DNA of 64,000 nt. It comes from Musa acuminata AAA Group (taxonomy: Eukaryota > Streptophyta > Magnoliopsida > Zingiberales > Musaceae). The notes below the pieces were generated by a model, which saw only the letters and a program-made list of their open reading frames with translations, was not told the DNA's origin and ran no database searches. The position numbers were made by a program, and so were the translations under genes. Shown in pieces: positions 40,834 through 51,960 of the stretch (positions within the stretch are counted from its first letter, which is position 1; every line of letters starts with the position of its first letter). Location of the stretch: positions 31,581,001 to 31,645,000 of the forward strand of contig NC_088339.1 of the NCBI RefSeq assembly GCF_036884655.1, read 5' to 3'.

Positions 40834-40871
40834 CCTGCCTGCCTGCCTGCCTGCCTTCCTTCCTTCCTTCC
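40834..40871 (+). repeat. Compound (CCTG)n(CCTT)n microsatellite in the 5' leader
   Basis: Five CCTG-type units pass directly into CCTT units, about 115 bp upstream of the RING gene start codon and probably inside the 5' untranslated region. Confidence 0.85.
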
Positions 40872-40985
40872 GTTGCTCTAATCATACCCCTTCTTTCTGC
40901 TTTATTCTCCCCTACTCTGCTCTGCGAATCCGCCTTCTTTGCTCGCTTCCTTCCGCATATATCTTCTTTATCGTCCGGTACTGCA

Positions 40986-42296
40986 ATGGCAGTTCAAGCC
41001 CAATACCGTTCCAACGTTCTGCTACTAAATGGGTGGGTATCTCTGCGTCAAGCTCGGATTTTGATGATTCTTTTGGCCATCTGACTTTTGGTTTCTTTGC
41101 CAAGTTGGGTTTTTGATGGATGGTTTTGGTGATTTATGACCGGCGGGTCGATGCAGAAGCGAGCTGGAGGCGAAGGAAATGGAACCCCTTTTCCTTGATC
41201 AGTCCCTGGTGTTCTTCGCCAATGGAGGTGAGCCACCCGGGGTGGCTTCCGTTTCTGTTATTATCTCGATCGTTGTTGCTCTGCGATTGTTGTATAGGTT
41301 TCTGAGATTGGATGTGTTCCGTGTTCAGCGAATGGGAATCCGAGGAAGCGGGGCAGGGAGGTCACGAGCGTTCCAATGGCTTCGATGCCGCAGCAGAGCC
41401 AGCCTGTCAACCTCTTCTCCCTGCAGCCGCTCCCCGTCTCTGCACCCCTCCCGCCACCGACGCTTGTGAGCCTCGCCGAGCTCCGAACACTCCCCCGTCC
41501 CCTCGTCTCCACCGGCCTCCGTCTCGCTTTCGGAGACCAAAACCAGCATCAGAGCCAGAACCAGTCCAACCCGCTTCTATGTTCATCTTCTCCTGCTTCC
41601 TCGTCTCTCTTCTCCTCCCTTCTCTTCGAAGATCTCGCCGCACAGATCAATCAACAGAAGGACGAAATCGAACAGTTCCTCCACGCCCAGGTATACGCTC
41701 CCTTCCCTTCCTTCTCGGCCTCCTTGTTCTCACAGTCCCTGGTTTTCCTTTGGCTCACAAGCCTTGGTTTTCTTGTGAGGAAGGGAGAGCAACTGCAGCG
41801 GACGTTGGCAGAGAAGCGGCAGAAGCACTACGGGGCTTTGTTGGGCGCGGCGGAGAAGTCGGCTGCCCGGAGGTTGCGGGAGAAGGAGGCAGAGGTGGAG
41901 CGGGAGGCGCTGCGGAGCTCCGAGCTCGAGGACCGCCTCGCCCGCCTCCGAACCGAGTCGATGGCGTGGCAAGCCAAGGCCATGGCGGACCAGGTGACGG
42001 CCGCCTCACTCCACGCCCAACTCCAACACGCCGCGGCCACTGCGGCGACGGCGCCCCAGGGGAATCCGGGCGGGTGCGGAGACCCCCTGCCAGCCGAGGA
42101 CGCCGAGTCGGCCAACGTAAACCCGGGCCATGCCGAGCCCGAGCACGCGTGCCGCACGTGCCGGCGTCGTCCAGCCTCGGTTGTGCTCGTCCCGTGCCGC
42201 CACCTCTGCCTCTGCGACGCCTGCGACGACACCGCCGAGTCGTGCCCCGTTTGCCGCAGCATCAGAACCGGAAGCATCCACGTGGTTCTCTCGTGA
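40986..42296 (+). CDS. BOI-type RING E3 ubiquitin ligase (BRG / S-ribonuclease-binding-protein family), 4 exons, 330 aa
   Basis: E3 ubiquitin ligase family related to Arabidopsis BOTRYTIS SUSCEPTIBLE1 INTERACTOR, which attenuates cell death and interacts with DELLA and MYB factors. Exons: 40986-41032, 41157-41227, 41329-41690, 41784-42296; total 993 nt. The start MAVQAQYRSNVLLLNG matches the conserved N-terminus of this family, so the later ATG at 41376, which opens a longer single frame, is not the true start. Exon 3 contains NPRKRGREVTSV and MPQQSQPVNLFSLQ. Exon 4 starts with a long Glu/Arg/Ala coiled coil (about 155-215). The protein ends in a RING finger (283-317) with the BOI-specific form CRTC...CRHLCLCDAC...CPVC, followed by SIHVVLS. 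Exon 4 is strongly GC-rich, unlike its surroundings, as is common in monocot genes. Confidence 0.93.
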
Positions 42297-43900
42297 GCCC
42301 ACGAGTCCCGTCACCGCCGTCCGCCATCGTTCACTGCATCACCCACCGTCCAAACTCCGAAAATTAAAAATATAATATAAATAACAAAAAAAAGGTTCCT
42401 ACATATTTTTAATATATCCGATGGGATTTCTCTTTTTCGGTTAATTTATTTTTTTGGATATGAACAATTTTTTTTTATTGATGACAGTAAATATTTTTTT
42501 GATGTCATTTCTGTAAAAATTTCAGGTGTGTCGCTGCAAATGTCATTTTTTGGTCGTCGTAATATAATTAAAGGCCGTCGTGGAGTCTTCCGCGACCGTC
42601 AGATCAGGATCATGGAGAACATGGCACGACTTTTAACGCGATGAATACTAGACGTCTTCCGATCTCTATCCAAGACCGCCACCTATCGATCCTCAAGTCT
42701 CGATCTTCTAATCTTCCAAGTCCGACGTCTCAATCTCCCATTCTTCCAATTCTTACGTCTCAATCGTCTCCCGATAAGATCCCATATGTGATTATGATGC
42801 CCGTCCATCGTGGAGATCGAGGAGGCTAAACTATGAGAACTCTGACACTGTTCTTAACTTGGGGAAGAAGTGAGCATCAACTCGATTTCCACGGCATGCA
42901 GATGGAGATCACAAAGAACAAACGTAGCATACAAGAACCCAGTCAAAAGTGTCATGCTACGGCAAATACTTGTCATCTAACTAGTCTCGCAAATCCTAAA
43001 CTAAGATCCCATGATTTAATAGGTTCATTGATCTGCTAGTTTGACTCGAAATCTCTCGATTTTAAGATGTAAGCATGCCATGGAGCACATCTCTCCTCCC
43101 TTCGATCCACTAATAAGAATCTGATGGGAGTAATCGTGCTGAGGTCTGACCATCGGCCATCGCATTAATGGTCGAGCTCGAAGGTGCAATCCATAGCTTG
43201 AAAGACGGGGAACGCACATGGCGTGGTTTGGATTGAATCAAGCAAGAGGGAAAGAAGCCCGTTCGGCACATATCATTCAATTCTTGTCCTCCCTCGGCTT
43301 GCTTCGCAAGGGGGACCTTCTCATGTGATGTCGGTCGTTAAAGGCACAAATAGTACATGATAAGACGACTTTTGTGCTTACTACAGCATGGATTGCTCTA
43401 ACAAGTACTGTTACAAATATTTCTTTTCCTTTTCAGCACTATTACTACAATTCTTAGGATTAGGATCATTGGACCATTGATGCTACTTGAGGCAAAAAAA
43501 AAATGGTGGTGATAGTATCCTCCACTTTCGAGAGTGATTCCAATGAAATCACCAATGTTCTCTAAAACTCAAATGATACATAATGGAAGAAAAAAGGGAG
43601 TGATTCATAATCCCAAAGGCATAGACTCTTAAGAAAATAAAATCATATATTTACATTATAGAAACATATATTATGATAAAAGTTTTCTATTAGATGACAA
43701 ATAACCCCAAAAGCTTAAGGTTTTAGGATGGCAGGATTTGTGTTAATGATAGATAATGACAACAATAACAGCAGGTGGTTGTGAAGAGTGTGTCAAAGAA
43801 TAACAATAGTTTTCTACATCTGAATGATGTCACCCAAGTTCAAGTCAAATGCTGACAGGTATTCAGATAGATGGCGATACATCAGCTCAATCAATTTCCC
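42297..43900. other. Intergenic DNA downstream of the RING gene
   Basis: Contains the probable 3' untranslated region, then mixed sequence. At about 42680-42770 a short CT-rich stretch repeats CGTCTCAATC-like motifs. No gene recognised. Confidence 0.45.
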
Positions 43901-43904
43901 AGTC

Positions 43905-44330
43905 AATCAAGTTCCAGGAATCCCTATTTGTTTTCCAGGTAGCAGGTAAGTCCTGCAGCTGAGATTAGGAAGATGCACAACTACTTTGTTGAGATCATCA
44001 CAAGTCATCATTAGCAAATTAAGCTCAACATTTCTCAAGGACTCAGAAAACAATGAGCTAAAACTACTCAAAAAATTTGAGACATTAGAAAAGGGTATGA
44101 GAAATGGCCCACAGTTTATCTGTCCATTCAAGGATGCCAAACATCGAATAAGTACAACTTGTAATGGGGCAGGCTGATGAAGACATCAAACATCTTGAGT
44201 AAAAGGATGCATCAGAACAAGTTTATCCAAAAGGCTGAAGTTTGCAACTGAAACATCTGCCTCATCAAAAAACCTAATAATGGAGACAAGTTTTAAGCAG
44301 CTAACAGTTAACCTTCACCTGTCATCAGGA
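43905..44330 (-). pseudogene. Coding-like minus-strand remnant with an in-frame stop
   Basis: Read on the minus strand, one frame is open from about 44325 to 43905 except for a single TGA in the middle. Before it the frame reads FFDEADVSVANFSLLDKLVL; after it LQVVLIRCLASLNGQ and VELNLLMMTCDDLNKVVVHL. The helical Leu-rich composition looks protein-coding and resembles an ARM/HEAT-type exon, but I cannot name the family. The TGA is flanked by residues that would read through if it had been CGA, a typical CpG decay. Other coding-like minus segments occur near 45360-45500 and at 46228-46001. Confidence 0.35.
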
Positions 44331-46000
44331 CTGAGTCAATTAGGAAAATTAAAGAGTAGCCTTGTATTAAGAGAGGAACAATCATGGATATAACTTAGGC
44401 AAGAAGCAAGAAAAAGACTGCTACTCCATGTAACCATCACAAGGGGTCAAAGCACTTCTGTGACAGCTTCAAAAGCATGCAACACATACCTAACCAAAAT
44501 TGTTCATGCATAGCATAAGTGACTAGAAGAGCACTTGAAAATTAACAATGAAAATATAGAAACTTGTGTGGATTTTTGTGTTGTAAAGTCCTAGCTTAAT
44601 ACTACATTGAATATGGGAGAAGAATCAGGTTGATTTACAGGCTAGTAGGTTAAACATTTTGGATTAGTGATTCAATATAGGTTGGATCATAAAAAATGGT
44701 GTTTGAATTGATCTAATATTAGATAGAAGGCCAAGTAGGAAAGTCTACCTATGACACCATAGTAGGTTTAATTCTATACTATGTTTGGATTAGATGAGAA
44801 TCGAATTGATTGATGAGGCTAAATGAGTCTATGATCATTAATTTAATATTGAATATTTTGTGTCAATTGTTTAGACCTATCAACAGGTCAGTTCTCCTAT
44901 GGAGTTGGCCATGACTTGCAAACATAGATTCCATACCTTTCCTATAGATGGTTCAACTACTATTTTGAGTAACTTGAGTGACCAAGGAACATATTAGATT
45001 GAGGTGGAATATTCTTATAACCATTTCTTGCTGTCCGATTAGATTCTCAAATATGACTTCATAACTAAACTGGTAATATGTTTGCAATGTCATTAGCAAG
45101 CTTGTTCAGTAATAAACAAATTAAGCTTCTGGACAAATTTCCATCACCAATACTATGAATAATGCATTTTAAACATCTTTGGACAACAACTCATCTTTGA
45201 CAGGTCCTCCTGTGCCCCACCAAACAATATGAAAATTTGCTCTCTTCCTTCTTTCCTAAGTCATAATTTTTAATCTATCCTTGTATACAAAAATTAGATA
45301 GCTTTGTTATGCTGATGTTGATTACTTCAATTTGATCAAGTACAATTCAAGTTACATCATTGAAAATATTACAAAGCCATGGAAAGTTGCACTCACATAC
45401 CTCCTATATGCTCTATGAAAATGTTGGACAAACTTCAAGAAGGATGTGGCTAACAATTTGTTCAAATCATATTCACAACAAAAATTACTATGGACTAATA
45501 GGCCTAACAACAGAGAATCTTATCACCAGCTAATGATTGAATAAAACCTTAGAAGTTGGCTAGATCAGTCTGCAAATGACATTAACAAGCTAGGATTCCA
45601 ACAAGTATTCATCTATCTATGTAGCTATTCCAAGTGCCAAAATTATTCAACATTATACTTGCTGCTTACAATGAGTTGTAAAGTTGACTAATGTAAGAGT
45701 TAGACCATAGCAGTACCATGCAGAAACCAAAGAGAGACACTAAAGAGAAAGTTCCTTTAGTCATGGAAGAATTAATTCGCCATAAGAATACTAATCAATA
45801 TGTTTTAAACAACATGCTAGCCAGTGATCAGAATAAGTTAATGCATAATTCTTCAGTGGAGGTACCAAAAAAGTTGAGAAAAAAAAGAATTTCATTTTCT
45901 AGGCAGAGATGGTGGACAATGCACTTTACAATATTAATATTTCCTTGTTCTGTTTTCTGAGAATGAGGTAGCATCAACAACCAGTAACCTATGATTCAGC

Positions 46001-46228
46001 TCATGATTCAACCATATCGAATTTCATAAAATCAAATTTATCATGCAACAGTTGACCGTCATTTACATTAGAAGTGGTATCATGAAAGATGCTGAAGCTT
46101 GAACTCAAGAATCTCGTCAGAAACAGAGCAGAATCTTGAACAATAATAAGAATTGAAACATCTTCCATAATTGGTTGCTGTTGTAGGAAAAATGTAATTG
46201 TCAAATACTCCTGAGAATATGATGGCAT
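46001..46228 (-). pseudogene. Coding-like minus-strand open segment just 3' of the SDIRIP1-like gene
   Basis: An open frame starting 10 nt past the stop of the upstream gene encodes a hydrophobic segment (IMEDVSILIIVQDSALFL, then SIFHDTTSNVNDGQLL). It may simply be 3' untranslated sequence of the upstream gene. Together with 43905-44330 it could instead be another exon of a decayed minus-strand gene. No family recognised. Confidence 0.25.
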
Positions 46229-46237
46229 ATTCCATGA

Positions 46238-48542
46238 TTATGCCCATATCCTCTTCTTTGGAAGAAGATCTAGTGTCTTGATCTGATCTATTCTAGCTGC
46301 TACAATAAAGTCATTCATACTCAAACCACCTGCAAGCAATATAGAGTCAATAAAGTTTGACTTGAGGAGTTAAAGAAAATAATTGCTTTCTTCAGGAATT
46401 ATATTATCTTTTTATCTAACATCGGCAATGAACATGACAACAATAGCTGTGTAGGATAATCTAAAAATAATGCAATAGAGTTCGTGAGAGCATTGTTGGT
46501 CCTCTTAAACAGCAGTTATGCCCTATCACCATTCATGCCTGCATTGTGCAGCAGCAGCCCTGACGAACATCTCAACAATGCTGAAGGGAGAAGGGGAGGC
46601 CAGAGAAGAGGATATCAATCTAAAGGAGAACAACTACATAATCTATTTCGATGGTTTTACTTTTCCTTCAATTGGTTTTATTGAAGTGTGCAGAATAAAA
46701 ATAAATGCATGCATGCAGAATCCAGATAACAACTAAAGGAATATGCAAATAGAATTATTTTCATTGGCAATTTAGTAAGAGTTGTCCCAATCATCATATG
46801 TGCACACTTCCAAAATGCAATTGTATTGTATTTTCATAACAAACTTCCTGCCCAATATGGCATATAGGTAGTAAAACCAAACTTAACCAAAAAACACAGT
46901 TCATGATGCCTGAAAATCGAACATATAGGACAAAAGAAACAACTTTGCCTATTTCATATAAATAACCAAGTAACCAACTAATGAACTTGGATTACACCTA
47001 CCAATTCATCATTATTCAGACTATGAAGGCCAATATTTACCAAGGATCAAGATTGAAGTTGCCAATTTTGATGATAGCAGTAAATTCTGTAAAATTAACA
47101 ACGGAAAACACTATCCAAAAATATAAAAAATTGAAAACTTTATGTCATATGCAGCATATACTGCAACAGGCATCAAATTCAAATTTGATGATTGACATCT
47201 AGTAGCCATCCAATAAATTACTTGGAGAAAATTATATTAAATAAAATGATCAACGTAAACATACCCACAATTTCCAAGTGCATCTCAAGTTGTTGCTAAC
47301 AAAACAAAAAAGAACGATGACAAAGTGGCAGTCTATATAAAGTGTGCTGTGTTAATTAGATAGACAAGCCAACACTACAAATGTTGCTAAACTACCAGAG
47401 GACAGTATAAAAAATTCTAGATGATCGCTAGTGCGGGCTACAAATATATCCTAATACTTCAAAGTGCTGCATGAGTAATGCCAATTTATCAGCCAAGAAT
47501 CAGATTCAATCACCTTTTCCAGTGGAACAAGCAAGAAACCAACTAACAAGGAAATAGGACACCGATATGCACAAAAGAGAATTTTGTATACCCACCTATT
47601 GAATTTGTCCAGAGTTCTGCTCTAACTTGATTGGGTTGTTCCAAATGAAGATTAGGGAAATGCCCTGCAACTTCTGCAACGCAATAAATCCTAGTGATAA
47701 GCTGCACTCCACATCCATAATCTCTCACCTTCCATAGGCAGTGGATTCTTTTCCCTCCATCACCATCCACTAGCCTCCAGCCAACCACCTGGTTAATCCA
47801 GATAAAATCTGAAGCATCCGGAGAAATGTAAAACAACTAACTTTAGGTAGGGTTAAGTGAAACAATCAAGATTTCTCAAGTGATGTGTCATGACCCGGTG
47901 TGATGGAATAATTGACCTTAAAAGCTGAGTCCAAAGAAATCAGCTCTCGATTCTTAAATTGCCAATTTAGAGAGGGAAAAAAAATCATACAATCACGATA
48001 AAATTGACTCAGAACAAGAGAAGTTCCTTGGTATTCAAAGACAAATTCAAGGTTTGGATTGCCTTGACCCACGGCTCTTCCACGCGGAGAGAGCCAAGGG
48101 AAAAAATTTTCTTGAAGATGAAACCTTTGAACTTCAAGATTGGAATTTCTCGGAGAGAGAATTCTCGAGTTACCTTCTTGAGGAGCTTCTCGGCGTCTTC
48201 AGTCGAGATTGGAGGCTGAGAGGAAGAGATGGGCTCGCAGCTCATCTGGGCGAGGGAGAGGGCGGATATGTTGGGGATTAAGATGCGGTGCATCGTGTCG
48301 GTGTTGCCGAGGACCTTCTCGCAGAAGTTGCTCTCGATCTCCTCCGGGAAAGGGTCGCGGGCGCCGAAGTCGCCGAGGAGGTCGGCACCCTGGGCGAGAA
48401 GGCGGAGGTGGCCGCGGCGCCTTCTCGAACTCCATGAAGCGCTATGGGAGGAAGATGGGAACGCGAGGGTAGCGCGGCCGTGGAGGAGAGAGTTGGCCGA
48501 TGCGAGCGGCGGCGCGACGAAAGAGAAGGAAGCGGACGCCAT
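46238..48542 (-). CDS. SDIRIP1: Plastid pterin-4a-carbinolamine dehydratase-like protein (SDIRIP1 type), 3 exons, 217 aa
   Basis: Plant PCD/DCoH-like protein. The Arabidopsis relative At5g51110 is known as SDIRIP1, a target of the RING ligase SDIR1 in ABA and salt signalling. Exons: 48542-48174, 47788-47596, 46329-46238; total 654 nt. Residues 1-52 form a Ser/Arg-rich plastid transit peptide. LLGDFGARDPFPEEIESNF and MSCEPISSSQPPIS are hallmarks of this subgroup. The dehydratase fold follows: GWRLVDGDGGKRIHCLWKVR, LITRIYCVAEVAGHFPNLHL, QVRAELWTNSIGGLSMNDF, ending PKKRIWA. The usual HHP active-site motif is replaced by GHFP, similar to plant relatives with GHYP, so catalytic activity is uncertain. 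The frame is open upstream to an ATG at 48629, but the ATG at 48542 starts the transit peptide. Confidence 0.92.
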
Positions 48543-48699
48543 TACTAACAGACGGCTACCGCTTATCGGATAGCTTTGGGGAAAATTTCTGACGTTTGGG
48601 GTAGCGTTAGCGGAACGGACTCGATGCAAGTATCGTTACACGAACACAATACTGACAAGTGGCGAATCATAGCCACAGGATGACGCTTGTGGTCGCGTT

Positions 48700-49080
48700 A
48701 GGGGAAGGATTCAACGGACGCATAAAAGAACAAAAGCAAAAAAAGAGATGAATCATGGCCACAATTTCAAGTGGGCAAGCAAAATGCAAGTATGGAAATT
48801 GTTTGGTGAACAAAACTGCTAAGTACTGATAACGTATTCTTTAGATAAAACTGGAGAAGACAAAAGGGTTTTGATATGACATATTTTGATATCATCCACG
48901 TGAAACTTCAAGTTTAATGTGACATGTAACACATGTGACAGACGGTCGCTCGTCATTCCCTCTGCACGAATGATATCATCACGGTACACTCGTCCCAGAA
49001 AGCTCAAGGAGGTGTCGTGTGGTGCTGATTTGTGTAGTTCAGTCGGCACTCGTATCGAAGCTTAAGCCGAGTGCCCAAGA
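48700..49080. other. Intergenic DNA upstream of the SDIRIP1-like gene
   Basis: No coding region or recognised repeat. Part of it is the distal promoter side of the minus-strand SDIRIP1-like gene. Confidence 0.4.
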
Positions 49081-49440
49081 AACCAACCGTAATTAATTAA
49101 CCCGGTACGATCAACTCATCCTAGTAGATATAAAAACTAACCTTCCTTGATCAGGATGGGTGGGAATACTCAACTCCCCCTAACTCTACTTAATATTGAC
49201 TTGAATTTCGGAGGGGTCAAGTTGGGAAATCCTCATCCCGACCTCGACCTTTGTATAGGAACCGATAACGAAGCAACATCAACTCGTCGAGAGAGAATCA
49301 CACTTGGGAGACGATGCTTGGACCCAACCCAACCCGACGTTGACACCATTCGCGTGGACACATTCGGGACTGGATCAAACCGTGTTGACACCTCAGCCGC
49401 CCACGACATAAAGGTTCACCAACAGATTTAATATTATTAT
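49080..49440 (+). mobile_element. LTR-retrotransposon leader/LTR fragment (gypsy-like)
   Basis: The segment has TTGACTTGAATTTCGGAGG, a hyphen-like GACCTCGACCTTTGTATAGG stretch and CACGACATAAAGGTTC. This arrangement resembles the end of gypsy LTRs common in monocots. The identification is from general resemblance only, and no boundaries or coding part are present. Confidence 0.4.
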
Positions 49441-49879
49441 TATTATAGTTTTCGATTATATGATGTAATCAAGTTTCATGCAAGATTGTTTCCGGGGTTG
49501 TGCTCAATAATGTGCATTCAGACGATTCAAAAAGTTCTCATCAAAGTAATTCGTCAACCAAGCGATGTATCTTAGGTTTTTATAATAACTTTTGGTAAAA
49601 AATTCTATAATTTATGAGATAATTAAATGAAACCATCGAGTATTACTCAAACATGAAAATTGATCGAACAATCAAGTGTTATAGTCAACATGGTCGTGTG
49701 TCATATTAATTTGGCAAGATAGTTGGTCGATAAAGCGTCTAAATTAGTGTCAAATTGATGATAATATTACATTTGATTATCTGTATGTTAGATTATCTCT
49801 ATTATACCTTAACACACGAAGGGTGTGGGAGGATATAACGTCATTCCAAGTGGATGATTCAACCATGTCACATGTTCAT

Positions 49880-50200
49880 TGTGTTAGAGATAAAGGATGT
49901 TTCATTATTGAATCATGCTTCATAGCAAATAATAGATGCTTTATTGTAGGGTTTCGACTGCGTTAACAAATAATATATGCTTATAGCCAAATTTGATCGT
50001 GTTAGGATATAATCAATGTTTTATGGCCATATTCGATTATGTTAGAAGACAATAAACACATCATGGTTCAACATCATCAAAAGACAATATGGATGCTTCA
50101 TCACATCATGAGACAAATACTTTATGATAAAATTTAACTAAATTAGGAGATAATAAATCCTCTATGTCAAATTCAACCAAGTAATAACACAATATACGTA
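49880..50200. repeat. Degenerate 40-bp tandem array
   Basis: Units of about 40 bp recur at 49951, 49991 and 50031, with weaker units on both sides. The unit consensus is roughly TTCGA..GTGTTAG, then A-rich ATAATAAA, then GCTTTATGGCC. Confidence 0.7.
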
Positions 50201-50291
50201 ATATGTGAAGGTAAACAATTCGACATCATGCCATCAACATTCCAATGAACTAACACCACTATATCACGCCACCAACACCTCGATGTTGAAT

Positions 50292-51960
50292 TGTTATGGA
50301 TTTAACTAGTTTTACCTAAGTTATGAGGCACTTTTACTATTGAATCTCGGATTTTAATGATGAAATCAATTGATGAGTTTACGATCTAATCTATGTTTTG
50401 AGTAACATAGGACTAACTTCGATCAGAAAAAGGTAAATTGATTAAAGTAAGAAGAATTGGATATTACGCTGGAGTGGAACATATCAAGAGATTGAACATC
50501 GAGCCAAATGATCGATCGACATGCTAGTAGAAGGAATTCATACCATGAGTTCGGGCATCGGGTCAAAGGATCAGACATTACACCAAGGAGATCGAAAGTT
50601 ACGGAAAGTCTGATTGGGCAATACACTAAAGGAGAGGACGATGCGCCAAAAGATTGGACGAGGTGTCGGATGAACCAATGATATACTAGACAATATAGAA
50701 TTCTAGTCTTGTAATAGGTTGTGTCTTAATTGGTCGTTGTTAGGTTATAATTAAGTTAGTTTTTTTGTGTAACCATGCTAACTCAATTCGAGGCCATTAA
50801 ACATGAGTTGAGATTATTTTGGGCTAAGTGGAACACTCATTCAGTGACCCAAGGTTAGATGGAACCACTTATGAGCTAGAAAAGTTAAGAGCACACTTTT
50901 CCAGGCTATCAGGTGGTAGTACCGCCCATAGTCTCTCAGAATGTGTCAGGCGATGGTATTGCTAGTTTGGGTAGTTGTATTACCCAGTGTTAGTACTGCA
51001 GGTGATAGTACTGTCCAACACAAGTGGTGGTACTACCAGGACCTAAGAAACCCGGATGATATCTTTTTTAGCTCTATTTTTAAAGTCATTTGGGGTCTAT
51101 AAATACCATAGTTATTTATACTTGGATGAGCACGAAATTGAGTAGAAAAGGGGAAAAATATGCTTTTAGAGTATTGTAATATCTCTAAAGTTAGTGAGTC
51201 TCTTCTTCCTAGAGTTAGAAGATTTCTAAGGGAGGAGTAAATTCTGAAAAAGAGAGAGGCATAAAGGTTCTCCCTTGAGCCTATGAAAAAGTGAAATAAT
51301 TATAAGTGTAGTTGATCTTCACCCATTGGAAATAAGATCGGTAGTAAAAGTCAGTGGCCTCAGGTGAAGAAGAATTAGGAGTAGACGTAGGTCAGGACGA
51401 TCGAACTACTATAAAATCTGATTTTTACTTTATACTTTTCATTTACATTACAAACTGATTTCTTACTCTCACTATGCTCATTACACTTTTGTACGTTTTT
51501 AAGTTAAACATCTTTCTGATACAACTTTATTGAATAAAGTTTTCGAATAGACATAAATTTTATAAAAGCACTAATTCACCCCCCCTAGTATTGATTTCAG
51601 TCCTAACATTTATGTGTTCATCTGTAAAGGGCTAGTCTCCCCAAAATATCTTATGGTCCCTTAACGACCTACAAAAGAGAAGACGGGTTAGAAAAATTGT
51701 TTAACTCGGGATACCATAAATAGATTTTTCAGCGAACACTTGATAGACAATGTAAACTATAAATATAAACTTTACAAGCTCTACACGATCATATGACAAA
51801 AGGTCCAAGGTAGTCCACCGCAATAAAATTTCCATAAATGCCCATAGATACTATTATAGAACAAGATAATAAAATAATCATAAACACTACCCCAAGGGCT
51901 CATCTAGCTATGTGTCACTTAAGTAGCTTTTGGATGCTGTGTTGGCTTATATTCTACACT
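50292..51960 (+). mobile_element. Older LTR-like repeat (copy 2) interrupted by a solo LTR
   Basis: The left part (50292-50339, starting TGTTATGGATTTAA) and the right part (51609-51960) align in order with the uninterrupted copy at 13503-13930. The join corresponds to the point where the copy-1 sequence runs on without a break. The middle (about 50340-51608) is a younger insertion. Confidence 0.6.
50340..51608 (+). mobile_element. Copia-like solo LTR (about 1.27 kb), nested insertion
   Basis: It ends in a polypyrimidine-free CACCCCCCCTAGTATTG then TTTCAGTCCTAACA, the usual 3' end of SIRE/Maximus-type copia LTRs, and starts near TTGAATCTCGGATTTTAATG. It contains GGTAGTACTGCC-like short repeats (50930-51045), a possible TATA region (TATAAATACC near 51098) and no protein-coding domains. 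No second LTR is present, so it is read as a solo LTR. Its left edge and target duplication are not exact. Confidence 0.55.

Noticed and set aside
41376..42296. Single-exon 306-aa version of the RING protein
   Set aside because: It reads through a 93-nt intron and misses the conserved MAVQAQ N-terminus encoded by two upstream exons.
41312..42367. A 351-codon open frame overlapping the RING gene in another frame
   Set aside because: It exists because exon 4 is very GC-rich and stop-poor in all frames. Its Pro/Arg/Ala composition is low-complexity, and the spliced 330-aa RING frame accounts for the conserved sequence.
48009..48629. 206-aa minus-strand single-frame protein
   Set aside because: Its C-terminal part is intron read-through past the donor at 48174/48173; the spliced three-exon model restores the conserved dehydratase fold.
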